Origin: a bacterium
GTDB taxonomy: Bacteria; Desulfobacterota; JAPLJL01
DNA: 22,616 nt
Assembly (NCBI GenBank): GCA_028713675.1
Contig: JAQTNV010000057.1
Location: forward strand, 1-22,616
Direction: 5' to 3'
In this document: positions 14,713-22,616 of the stretch, one piece after another
Layout: each line of letters begins with the position of its first letter
Numbering within the stretch: the first letter of the stretch is position 1
Notes under the pieces: generated by a model
Database searches by the model: none
The model's input: only the letters and a program-made list of their open reading frames with translations
What the model was told of the DNA's origin: nothing
Position numbers and translations under genes: made by a program

Positions 14713-16290
14713 CTACCGGAAAAAGGTGCCCAGCGCCCGGGACCAGACCTGGGGGTCGAAAAGCCCGGAGTAAACCGGGGGGACCTTCAGGTCCGGGCGG
14801 AGCAGGGAATACACCGCCATCTGCCCGCTCCGGACCGAGGACTCCACCAGGAAAACGCACTCGCCGCTCTCGGTGAACTGGCCCAGGAACGCCAGGTTGG
14901 TCGACCCGGGCGGCACCACCGGGGGCCGGTCGCCCCTTTTTCTCGGCCGGAACTGGGCGCAGGCGTACGGCAGAAGGCTGGGGACGCAGGTGGAGGTCTC
15001 CAGGATGCGCGGCAGCTCCCGCTCGAACCCGAACTGGCGGCAGACCTCGGTCAGGATTTCCGCGCCGGAGCACTCGGACATCTTTTTCCCGACGTAGTCG
15101 CCCTCCCGGTCCGCGACCAGGCCGTATCCTCCCCACACGGTCACCCCGCCGGGCTGGCCGATAAAATGCGGCTGGTACGGGACGTGGACCGACAGGAGCC
15201 AGCCGGAATCCTTAAAGGTAACCAGGTCCGCCTCCCCGGGCCGGGTGCCGGTGAACCGTTCATGCAATTCCAGGAAAACCGGGTCCCGGGCGGTGACGAA
15301 AAACGTGACCCACCGGGTTTCCCCGACATGATCGGAAAAAACGCGGGGGTTTCCCAGGCCCGGGCGCTTCCGCGCGAGGTTTTCCCACAGGGTCCAGGAG
15401 CCGTCCAATTTCCCGGTTTCGAGGGGGGCGGGCGCGGTCATGGAACCGGAGCGGGAATCCGCGGCCATGGACCCGTTGGTGACGAAGACCAGGTCTTCCC
15501 CGCGGACGGCGATTTCCCGCGCTTCCCCCCGGGCGAGGTAATGAATCCGTTCCACGGTCAGCCGGTCCGGGTCCGGCCGGAAATCCAGGTCCGTGACCCG
15601 GCACCCGAGGAGAAAGTTGACCCCCTGCTCCCCGAGCCATTTCACGATCGGCCGGACCATGGAGTCGTACTGGTTATACGGGGTCACCACCTCCCCGTCC
15701 TTCCGGACGTGCAGGAACCGGAGAATGAAGCGCCGGCATTCCGCCAGGTCGCTCCCGGGCTCGAACCCGAACGTGGAAGCGAAGATGTACCAGAAAGCGG
15801 AGCGGAAGAAGGCGGGGGCGAACCAGGAATCGATCCGGCGGTTTTCGATCAGGGTTTCGGGAGCCGGGACGAGCGCGAACAGCCGGAGCCGGTCCCCCCA
15901 GCCGAGGCCGAGGGTGGTCACCTCTTTATTCCGGTCCCGGTCGACCAGGCGGGCGGCGGAGTTCTTCCGGTGGGTCCGGTTGAATTCCCGGAACTCCTCC
16001 CCCAGGGTCCGCGAGGGGTCGGCAAGCGAGGGAACGGCGGAGAAAAGGTCCCAGGTGCAGTTGAAGACCTTCAGGTCGTATTTCCGGGCCCCCCGCGCGG
16101 TGAAAAACCCGCCGGGCGAAACCGCGCCGTCCAGGCATCCCCCGGGGACATCCAGCGCCTCGAAGACGGAGATGTTCCCGCCGGGGACCCGGCCGTCCCG
16201 GATGGCGAAGACCGCGGCCGAGAGGGAGGCGATCCCGCCGCCGACCAGGTAAATTTTTCTCCGATTCGGGTCCAGTTTTTCCGATTTCAT
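14713..16290 (-). CDS. ohyA: Oleate hydratase family protein (MCRA family, FAD-binding)
   Basis: A 525-residue member of the myosin-cross-reactive-antigen family, FAD-binding enzymes that add water to cis double bonds of unsaturated fatty acids. The N-terminus carries the FAD motif VGGGIASLSAAVFAIRDG (residues 16-33). Family blocks seen include GGCLDGA, FNCTWDLFSAVPSL, VTNGSM, and the C-terminal SLLPYACAQFRPR, GSTNLAFLGQFTESGECVF and SSVRSGQMAVYSLL. At 525 residues it is shorter than the usual 560-650. The loop that reads RGGREM in well-studied hydratases reads RGARKY here, so the proposed catalytic Glu is replaced by Lys70; hydration activity is therefore uncertain. The ATG at 16290 has only a weak GGA upstream, but a promoter is visible at 16311-16339. 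It is the first gene of a minus-strand unit with the SDR and TetR, divergent from a radical SAM gene. Confidence 0.9.
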   Translation of the reverse strand: MKSEKLDPNRRKIYLVGGGIASLSAAVFAIRDGRVPGGNISVFEALDVPGGCLDGAVSPGGFFTARGARKYDLKVFNCTWDLFSAVPSLADPSRTLGEEFREFNRTHRKNSAARLVDRDRNKEVTTLGLGWGDRLRLFALVPAPETLIENRRIDSWFAPAFFRSAFWYIFASTFGFEPGSDLAECRRFILRFLHVRKDGEVVTPYNQYDSMVRPIVKWLGEQGVNFLLGCRVTDLDFRPDPDRLTVERIHYLARGEAREIAVRGEDLVFVTNGSMAADSRSGSMTAPAPLETGKLDGSWTLWENLARKRPGLGNPRVFSDHVGETRWVTFFVTARDPVFLELHERFTGTRPGEADLVTFKDSGWLLSVHVPYQPHFIGQPGGVTVWGGYGLVADREGDYVGKKMSECSGAEILTEVCRQFGFERELPRILETSTCVPSLLPYACAQFRPRKRGDRPPVVPPGSTNLAFLGQFTESGECVFLVESSVRSGQMAVYSLLRPDLKVPPVYSGLFDPQVWSRALGTFFR

Positions 16291-16310
16291 TTCCGGTGTC
16301 CGCGCACCTT

Positions 16311-16339
16311 ATTATATGGGCGGGCCGGCGATCTTTCCA
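16311..16339 (-). promoter_or_regulatory. Candidate promoter for the oleate hydratase unit
   Basis: On the minus strand, a perfect TATAAT (16311-16316) is preceded at 17 bp by TGGAAA (16334-16339, four of six matches to TTGACA). The transcript would start near 16304, giving a very short leader of about 14 nt before the ATG at 16290. Confidence 0.5.
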
Positions 16340-16393
16340 CTCTCCCCCGGCGGATGATCCGGGGCGGTTCCGGCCCCGGAACGCAAAAAGATA

Positions 16394-16423
16394 TTCATTG
16401 CCAGGGCTTTTCCGTGGTATAAA
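16394..16423 (+). promoter_or_regulatory. Weak promoter candidate for the radical SAM gene
   Basis: TATAAA at 16418-16423 is preceded by TTCATT (16394-16399) at 18 bp. The first ATG of the gene is at 16434, so the transcript would be nearly leaderless, consistent with the lack of a clear Shine-Dalgarno sequence. Only the -10 element is convincing. Confidence 0.3.
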
Positions 16424-16433
16424 AATAGCCAGG

Positions 16434-18125
16434 ATGGATAAGCGCCTGCTGTTGACCTCAATTTTCAAGCCCTGCGGGGTGGATGACGCCTACGGCCGGA
16501 AGGAGAACAAGGCCGAGCTCATGCACAACCAGCTCTCGATGCACCAGGGCATCTTCAGCCCCCGGGACCGGAGCGCCTCGATCTCGCTCCACATCCTGGC
16601 CCAGAACCTGGACCACCCGGTCACCGTGCTCGACTGGCCCACCCTCCGGCGCTACGAGGAGGAAATCCGGAAAGGTTACGACTACATCGGCATCTCCTTC
16701 ATCCAGCCCAATTTCGTGAAGGCCAAGAAAATGGTGGACCTGGCCCGGGAGATCTCCCCCCGTTCCCGGATCATCCTGGGCGGCTTCGGCGCCGAGATTG
16801 ACGACATCGAGGCAATCACCGGGGCGGATTTCGTCTGCCGGGGCGAGGGCATCGGGTTTCTCCGGAAACTGCTCGGGGAGCCGGAGGCCTTCGAGTTCCG
16901 GCATCCCCTGCTCCCCACGACGGAATTCCTGGGGGTGATGGGCATCCCGGTCCGCTTCCTGCAGGCCGCCCTCCGGCCTTTCTTCCCCCGGCTCAAGTGG
17001 CGGAACCGGAGGGCGGTGATCGTGACCGGGGTCGGCTGCGCCGAGGGCTGCGATTTCTGCTCCAGCGGGCACTTTTTCCAGCCGCGCCGGATCGTTTTCA
17101 TCGACCGGGGGGAGGAGATCTTCCGCCTGATGAAAACCTACGACGAGACCTACGGGATCAGGAGCTTCCTGCTGGTCGGGGACGAAAACGTTTTTTCCGA
17201 CCGGAGGCGGATGGAGGAGCTCCACCGGGCGCTCCGGGAAAACGGGAAATACTACGGGATCCACATCTCCTTCAGCTCGCTCAACCACCTGGCCCAGTAC
17301 GACCCAAAATTTCTCGCCGAGGTCGGGCTGGAGGTGGTCTGGGTCGGGATCGAATCCAAGTTCCGGCCCTACCCGAAAAACGAGGGCCTGGACATCCCCG
17401 GCCTCCTCGCCGAATACCGGCGCTACGGGATCGTGACGGTCATTTCCTCGATCCTCTGCCTGGACGAGCACAACCGGGAGAACATCCGGGAGGACATCGA
17501 TTACCATCTTTCCCTGAACCCGGTTTACAGCCAGTTCGCCCATTACTCGCCTTCGCCCGGAACCCCCCTGTGGCAGAGAATGAAGGCGGAAGGAAGGATC
17601 CTGAACTCCATCCCCCTGGAGGACCGGCACGCTTTCAAGCAGATCTGGTTCAAGCACCCGCACTTCACTCCGCGCGAGTCGGAGATCATCCAGCGGGAGG
17701 CCTACCTCCGGGATTTCCACGAGCTGGGCCCGAGCATCGTCCGCCTGATCCGGGTGAACTTTGAAGCTTATCCCACGCTCCTGAATTCCGGGAGCGAGCT
17801 GCTCCGGCAGCGGGCCGGGCTGATCCGGAGCGAGGCGGGGATATCCCGGATCCTGCTCCGGGCGGCCGAGCTGCTGGCCCCGACCGAAAAAATGTCCCGG
17901 GATGTCCGCGAACTGCGCCGGGCGATCGAGCGGGATTTCGGGAAGACCTCCGTCTTCGAACACCTGGCCGCGGCCGCGATCTATCCCTTCGGCAAGGGGC
18001 AGGAGTTCCGGACCAGGCATTGGGGCGACGCCATCCAGCCGCGCACCGTGCTCACCGAGTTCGACGGGAAGACCCTCGGCTGGCCGGGGAAAAAAGCCGG
18101 CGACCTGGACGCGCGAAAAGGCTGA
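16434..18125 (+). CDS. B12-binding-domain-type radical SAM protein
   Basis: A 563-residue protein. Residues about 45-145 form a Rossmann-like domain of the cobalamin-binding type (YDYIGISFIQPN, RIILGGFGAEID, ADFVCRGEG), but no DxHxxG B12-ligand motif is evident, so it may bind B12 base-off without a His ligand or not at all. The radical SAM domain starts with C202-x3-C206-x2-C209 (VGCAEGCDFC) and continues with FLLVGDENVF, VVWVGIESK and HYSPSPGTPLWQRM. The C-terminal ~150 residues form a helical extension without a recognised domain. Relatives include methyltransferases and ring-forming enzymes acting on lipids, porphyrins and other unactivated carbons; no substrate can be given. ATG 16434 is chosen because MDKRLLLTSIFKPCG begins a typical N-terminal strand; the frame is open to 16296 but would overlap the divergent promoter. 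The stop lies 15 bp before a heptamer array. Confidence 0.87.
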   Translation: MDKRLLLTSIFKPCGVDDAYGRKENKAELMHNQLSMHQGIFSPRDRSASISLHILAQNLDHPVTVLDWPTLRRYEEEIRKGYDYIGISFIQPNFVKAKKMVDLAREISPRSRIILGGFGAEIDDIEAITGADFVCRGEGIGFLRKLLGEPEAFEFRHPLLPTTEFLGVMGIPVRFLQAALRPFFPRLKWRNRRAVIVTGVGCAEGCDFCSSGHFFQPRRIVFIDRGEEIFRLMKTYDETYGIRSFLLVGDENVFSDRRRMEELHRALRENGKYYGIHISFSSLNHLAQYDPKFLAEVGLEVVWVGIESKFRPYPKNEGLDIPGLLAEYRRYGIVTVISSILCLDEHNRENIREDIDYHLSLNPVYSQFAHYSPSPGTPLWQRMKAEGRILNSIPLEDRHAFKQIWFKHPHFTPRESEIIQREAYLRDFHELGPSIVRLIRVNFEAYPTLLNSGSELLRQRAGLIRSEAGISRILLRAAELLAPTEKMSRDVRELRRAIERDFGKTSVFEHLAAAAIYPFGKGQEFRTRHWGDAIQPRTVLTEFDGKTLGWPGKKAGDLDARKG

Positions 18126-18146
18126 AAGGGCAGAAAACCGGTAGCC

Positions 18147-18190
18147 GGTAGCCAGCCTCCGGCCCGTAGGGCCTACGGCCCGGAGGGTAG
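18147..18190 (-). repeat. 44-bp hairpin element, copy 2 (inverted relative to 2001-2044)
   Basis: Exact reverse complement of 2001-2044 over 44 bp; the palindromic core is 18156-18186. It is flanked by GTAGCC-type heptamers, as in copy 1. Confidence 0.93.
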
Positions 18191-18609
18191 CCAGTAGCCG
18201 GTAACCAGTAACCAGTAGCAGGTAACCAGTAGCAAGTAGCCGGTAGCCAGAATAACAAAGTGGTTAGGTTGCTAGGTGGTAGGTGATGGGTGATGGGTGA
18301 TGGGTGATAGGTCATAGACGAGAAAGTCGGGACAGCGAGAAACACGAGAAAAGAGTACTAAGTTTATGGTGTTTATCTGGTGCTCTTGTGCCTAGTGCTC
18401 TGGTGCGCCTTACCCCTCACGCCTCACGCCTTACGTGTTTTGCTCTTTGCTCTATGCCCTATGCCCCATGACCCATGACCTTTTTTCTTCTCCGACACTA
18501 TGGACACTATGAACCCTATGGACACAATGGACGCTTTACCCATGACGCATCACCTATGACACAATGAACACTATGAACGCTTTTCACTCGTCATTCGTCA
18601 ATCTATTTA

Positions 18610-18650
18610 TCCCGAAGGGTTTATCTGAGGGACAATCGTCAATTGACTGG
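18610..18650 (+). repeat. 41-bp direct repeat, copy 2
   Basis: Identical to 6461-6501 in the same orientation. It contains an internal TCAATTGA palindrome near its 3' end. Confidence 0.93.
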
Positions 18651-18693
18651 CCCTATGCCCTCTGCTCTTTGCCTACGACCTATGACCTATCCT

Positions 18694-21150
18694 CTATGAC
18701 CCATCACCCGTTCTGAACGTTTCCACGGTGATCCGGCTCCCGTTGCTCCGGATCGTGACCGCCCCGGTCCGGTCGGTCCGGTAGACCCGGGCGCCGACGG
18801 CCCGGTAGCGCTCCAGGACCTCTCCGCTCACGTGGCGGATGCCGTTCTCCGGGCCGGAGGTGATCACCGCGATCCGGGGGCGGACGGCGGCCAGGAAAGC
18901 CGGGGTGCTGGAGGCCTTCCCCCCGTGGTGGGGGACCTTGAGCACGTCCGCGGCCAGCCGGTCCGGGTCTGCCGCCAGGCGCGCCTCGGCCCGGGCCATG
19001 ATGTCGGAAGCGAAAAGGATATGGGTGGCGCCGAAGCCCAGCCGGAGGACCAGGGAATTCTCGTTCTGGTCGCCGCCCAGGGCGAGCGCCTCCGCCGAGC
19101 CCGGCGCGGGCGGGCTCAGGAACTCGAACCGCACGCCGCTGATCTCCAGGTCCGGGGTGGAGCCGTCCACGATCCGGAGCGGGAGCTTCCGGTCCCGGAT
19201 GATCCCCAGGAACTCCCGGTACTCCCGGTAGTAGCTGTCCTGCGGGTTTTTCCAGACCTCCCCGACGGAAAACTCCCGCAGGATGAAACGGAGCCCGCCG
19301 AAGTGGTCGAAATGCGGATGGGAATTGACCACGTAATCCAGCCGCCGGATTTTCTTCTCCCAGAGGAAGGGGGCCACGACCTTCTCCCCCGGGTCGAAAT
19401 CGCTTTCCTCGAAACCCGCGCCGTCGAGGAGGACGCGCTTCCCGAAGGGAAGCTCGACCAGGATGGCGTCGCCCTGGCCGACATCCAGGACGGTCACCCG
19501 GAGGTCGCGCTGGAATTGGGGCCTGATCATCCAGTAAGCCTGGTCGAGCGCGAGGGCGAGGAGCGCCGCCGGGAGAATCAGCTTCGACCACCGGGATCTT
19601 TTCAGGTTGACGAAGGCCAGGACCGCGAGATAAAGGAGGCCGACCTCCGGGAGCGTGGGGGTGGTCACCCGGAACCAGGCCCCGGGGAGATGACTGAAGA
19701 ACCGGACCACCCCGAGGGAAAGTTCGGTGATCCAGGCGGCGGCATCCAGGAGGAAGCGGGCCGGACCCGGAAGGACAAAATGGAGAAAACACCCCAGGAG
19801 GCCGAGGGGCAGGGAAAGAAACGATAGCCACGGGACCAGGACCAGGTTGGCCGGAACGCTGACCAGGGAAACCATGTTGAAATAGCGGGCCACCAGCGGG
19901 AACGTGCCCAGGGCGGCGGCCAGCGAAACCAGGGCCAGGGTGCCGACCCGGCCCCCGAAGCGGCGGAGGCGGGAGGGCTCATCGAGGTAGAGGAGACCGG
20001 GATCGGCCTGGAAATACTCCGCCAGGCGCGGGGTCAGGTAGAGAATCGCCAGGACGGAACCGAAGGAAAGCGCGAAGGAAACCTCGAGCAGGGAAAGGGG
20101 GAAAGCCACCACCAGCAGGAAGGCGGCCAGGAGCAGGGCCGAGTAGACGTCGCGCTCCCGGCCGAGGATCACGGCCGCCTGGTAGACCAGGATCATGACC
20201 GCGGACCGGAGGGTGGGGATGTTGGCCCCGGCCACCAGGACATAGAAAATCACGGGGGTGATGGAAATCCAGGCCGAGACCCGGAACAGGTTGAAGCGGA
20301 GCAGGAGGTAGGTCGAGCGGGAGAGAAGGAATCGGACCAGGAAAAAGAAGATCGCGGCCACGATCGCGAAATGCAGTCCCGAGATGGAAAGAAGGTGAAT
20401 GGTCCCGGTGCGGGAAAAATCCTTCCACAAATCATCCGGGAGCCCCGCCCGCACCCCCACCACCAGGGCCTTGAGGATCTCCCCGGATTCCCCGTAACCG
20501 CCGGCGTCCACGAAGTCCGCCATCCTGCGGCGGAGATCCTGGACCCGGTTGAGCCAGAGGTTGCCGTCCCGGCCTTCCCGGCGGACGATCTCGTCCGCCC
20601 CCGCGATGTTGCCGACCAGGAAGACCCCCTGGCGGGCGAGGTAGCGGCCGGAATCGAAGGAGCCCGGGTTCCCGAAACCCCGGGGCGGATGGAGGGTGGT
20701 CTTCAGGCGCACCCGGTCCCCCACCCGGAAAGCGGGCGCCGGGGCGGGCACGTTCAGCAGAAGCTCGGCGGAGACCGGGAAAAGCCGGTCCCGCTCCGCC
20801 AGGAACCGGGACCGGAACGGCAGCCGGACATGGTCGGGATAATTTTCGGGCAGCCCGGAAATCCCGCCGTCCAGGACCAGCCGGCCCTCCTCCTGGGCCC
20901 GGGCGGACAGGAACCGGTCCCCGGCGGAAGGGGTCAGGCGGCCGCGTGCGGACTCGGCGCCCAGGACCAGGAATAAACACGCGAAACAGGCCAGCGCCGG
21001 CCGCTTCCACCTGAGCGCCGCGAGGCCCAGGGACAGGGCCAGCAGGAGGAGCAGGAAAAAGGGGGAAAAACGGGGGATTTCCAGGAAATAGCCGGTTAAA
21101 ATACCCAAGCTATATGTGATAAAAACAGGTAAAAGGGGCCTGGCTATCAT
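18694..21150 (-). CDS. comEC: ComEC/Rec2-family DNA-uptake channel with metallo-beta-lactamase domain
   Basis: An 818-residue inner-membrane protein with the full ComEC architecture. Two or three N-terminal membrane helices (about 5-65) are followed by a DUF4131-type soluble region (about 75-195). The Competence domain (about 225-510) contains ILKALVVGVRAGLP and HLLSISGLHFAIVA, then many hydrophobic helices. A C-terminal metallo-beta-lactamase-like domain (about 548-818) has VTVLDVGQGDAILVE, the metal motif HPHFDH (611-616), an FASDI aspartate and KVPHHGG. ComEC forms the channel that brings single-stranded DNA into the cytoplasm during transformation; the intact metal motif suggests an active nuclease domain. 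Other competence genes are not in the window. ATG at 21150 has no obvious Shine-Dalgarno sequence. The last residues GDGS and the TAG stop come from a GGTGATG-GGTCATA repeat. Confidence 0.95.
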   Translation of the reverse strand: MIARPLLPVFITYSLGILTGYFLEIPRFSPFFLLLLLALSLGLAALRWKRPALACFACLFLVLGAESARGRLTPSAGDRFLSARAQEEGRLVLDGGISGLPENYPDHVRLPFRSRFLAERDRLFPVSAELLLNVPAPAPAFRVGDRVRLKTTLHPPRGFGNPGSFDSGRYLARQGVFLVGNIAGADEIVRREGRDGNLWLNRVQDLRRRMADFVDAGGYGESGEILKALVVGVRAGLPDDLWKDFSRTGTIHLLSISGLHFAIVAAIFFFLVRFLLSRSTYLLLRFNLFRVSAWISITPVIFYVLVAGANIPTLRSAVMILVYQAAVILGRERDVYSALLLAAFLLVVAFPLSLLEVSFALSFGSVLAILYLTPRLAEYFQADPGLLYLDEPSRLRRFGGRVGTLALVSLAAALGTFPLVARYFNMVSLVSVPANLVLVPWLSFLSLPLGLLGCFLHFVLPGPARFLLDAAAWITELSLGVVRFFSHLPGAWFRVTTPTLPEVGLLYLAVLAFVNLKRSRWSKLILPAALLALALDQAYWMIRPQFQRDLRVTVLDVGQGDAILVELPFGKRVLLDGAGFEESDFDPGEKVVAPFLWEKKIRRLDYVVNSHPHFDHFGGLRFILREFSVGEVWKNPQDSYYREYREFLGIIRDRKLPLRIVDGSTPDLEISGVRFEFLSPPAPGSAEALALGGDQNENSLVLRLGFGATHILFASDIMARAEARLAADPDRLAADVLKVPHHGGKASSTPAFLAAVRPRIAVITSGPENGIRHVSGEVLERYRAVGARVYRTDRTGAVTIRSNGSRITVETFRTGDGS

Positions 21151-21184
21151 TAATATTGAAAGTTAACCGCTTTTTAATAATAAT

Positions 21185-21790
21185 ATGCCAGCTATGTCCA
21201 ATGCGAAAGATTCCCTGAATCGGCGGCGGGAACTGATCATGCCGCTCCTGCAGGACCCGAATCCCGGGGTGCAGAAATGCGCCTCGCGGGCCCTGGAGAA
21301 GATCGAATCCCAGAACGACCTGGACACCTGGATCGAGCACCTGAAGGAAGGGAAAAACCGGGAGCTCCGGGTCAAATCCGTTTACGCCCTGGCCCGGATC
21401 CCGGGGGAAAAACCCCTCCGGGCCATCCTCGAGGCAACCAAGAGCCCGGAAGAGGACGTGCGGGCCGCGGCGGTCCGCACGCTCCGCCAGCGGAACGAGA
21501 TCCAGATCTTCGAGGTTCTGATCGAGCTGCTCGAGGACCAGAGCGACGTGATCCGCGCCCTGGCCGCGGAGACGATCGGGCTGAAGGGGGCGCGGAAACT
21601 CGTCCCCTACCTCCTGGCCCACCTTTCCGAGAAGAACAAGGAGGTCCTGGAGCAGGTCATGACCGCCCTGGGCAAGCTGGGCGACCCCCTGGCCGAGAAA
21701 CCCCTGATCGACATGCTCAATCATCCCGAGCCGAGGGTGCGGGGGCTGGCGGCCCTGGCCCTGGGCGAGCTGGAACCGCCGGGGGATTAG
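21185..21790 (+). CDS. HEAT-repeat protein
   Basis: A 201-residue, wholly helical protein built of about five HEAT-like units of ~30 residues, seen as repeated P-x-V-x-x-x-A-x-x-A-L patterns: NPGVQKCASRALEKI, NRELRVKSVYALARI, EEDVRAAAVRTLRQ, SDVIRALAAETIGLKG, NKEVLEQVMTALGKLGD, EPRVRGLAALALGEL. HEAT solenoids are protein-binding scaffolds; no catalytic residues are expected and the partner is unknown. No signal peptide, so probably cytoplasmic. ATG 21185 or ATG 21194 may be the start; neither has a clear Shine-Dalgarno sequence. The gene diverges from comEC with only 34 bp between the two ATGs, so its promoter must overlap the comEC 5' end. A short GGGGC-GTA-GCCCC hairpin (21790-21802) directly follows the stop, then GACCGCA heptamers. 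Confidence 0.85.
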   Translation: MPAMSNAKDSLNRRRELIMPLLQDPNPGVQKCASRALEKIESQNDLDTWIEHLKEGKNRELRVKSVYALARIPGEKPLRAILEATKSPEEDVRAAAVRTLRQRNEIQIFEVLIELLEDQSDVIRALAAETIGLKGARKLVPYLLAHLSEKNKEVLEQVMTALGKLGDPLAEKPLIDMLNHPEPRVRGLAALALGELEPPGD

Positions 21791-22012
21791 GGGCGTAGCC
21801 CCTGACCGCGGACCGCAGACCGCAGACCGCAGTCAAAGGCAAGAAACGTAAGGCGTTCATAGTGTCCATTGAGTTCGTTGTGTCCATAGTGTCGAAGAAG
21901 AAAAAAAGTGATGGGTGATAGGTGTTGGGTATTAGGTGTTAGGTTTTTACCCATAACCTATGACCCAAAACCCATAACCCAACATTCAGCAGATCAAGAA
22001 AGACAAGCGGAA
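21791..22012. repeat. Heptamer/9-mer repeat gap upstream of the SDR gene
   Basis: Contains GACCGCA units (about 21804-21832), an inverted, diverged version of the GACACTATGGACA/TTCTTCTCC module (about 21850-21905), GGTGATA/GGTGTTG units (21909-21945) and facing ACCCATA/ACCTATG units (21950-21985). The last two could pair into an imperfect hairpin. No gene is seen; unique sequence resumes about 21985. Confidence 0.75.
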
Positions 22013-22026
22013 AGGAGGCTTTGACC

Positions 22027-22616
<590 letters not shown>

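Larger units (their letters stand above)
18126..18693. repeat. 568-bp gene-free gap made of shuffled repeat modules
   Basis: From left: GGTAGCC-type heptamers enclosing the second 44-bp hairpin element (18147-18190), GTAACCA/GTAGCAG units to about 18252, GGTGATG units (18280-18315), a short unique stretch (about 18316-18395), a module shared with 11311-11362 (18406-18450), CTATGCC/CCATGAC heptamers, a module shared with 11272-11308 (18475-18511), GGACACTAT/GGACACAAT 9-mers, a 41-bp module (18610-18650) and CTATGCC/CCTATGA heptamers entering the ComEC stop. Heptamers change strand polarity midway, matching the convergent genes on each side. No gene is seen. Confidence 0.85.

Noticed and set aside
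18126-18693. CRISPR array
   Set aside because: Units are 7-9 bp and contiguous, without regular repeats of 23-40 bp separated by unique spacers, and no cas genes are present.

Overview
The window suggests a strictly anaerobic, high-GC, Gram-negative bacterium. It encodes a TolC-type outer-membrane protein, a tungsten-type aldehyde:ferredoxin oxidoreductase (AOR), a very large acyl-CoA-dehydratase-activase protein and two radical SAM proteins. Desulfobacterota or a related anaerobic lineage would fit, but that is inference from gene content only; no rRNA or other phylogenetic marker is present.

Layout: (1) 1-684, the 3' part of a radical SAM gene (+). (2) 854-1768, a secreted TPR/TatT-like protein (-). 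(3) 2189-2276, tRNA-Leu(CAA) (+). (4) 2361-5433, an amidohydrolase-AOR pair (-), preceded by an exported START-domain protein at 5554-6303 (-) with a good sigma70-type promoter. (5) 6716-10984, a ~1420-residue protein (-) with two tandem BadF/HgdC-type ATPase domains fused to DUF2229 and HgdB-like regions. (6) 11515-12888, a TolC-family protein (-) with an intrinsic terminator behind it. (7) 13038-16290, a minus-strand cluster oleate hydratase homologue -> extended SDR -> TetR regulator, diverging from a B12-type radical SAM gene at 16434-18125 (+). (8) 18694-21150, ComEC (-), divergent from a HEAT-repeat gene at 21185-21790 (+). (9) 22027-22616, the 5' part of a FabG-like SDR (+), cut by the window end.

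How genes may work together: oleate hydratase homologue, SDR and TetR are closely packed and look like one transcription unit for fatty-acid or lipid modification. TolC lies just downstream under its own promoter, whose -35 box sits inside an inverted repeat that the TetR protein could bind. Amidohydrolase and AOR are 22 bp apart and probably co-transcribed. The large activase stands alone.

The most unusual feature is between the genes. Most long gaps (685-853, 1769-2095, 6451-6715, 11000-11394, 18126-18693, 21791-21990) are filled with degenerate repeats, mostly 7 bp long (types GGTGATG, GTAGCCA, GGGCATA, GGAGATT), mixed with longer modules that recur in shuffled order and both orientations. 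These include a 44-bp hairpin element in two perfect inverted copies 16 kb apart and a 41-bp direct repeat 12 kb apart. The repeats abut or enter gene 3' ends and supply several stop codons. In one gene they appear to supply the ribosome binding site and N-terminal codons.
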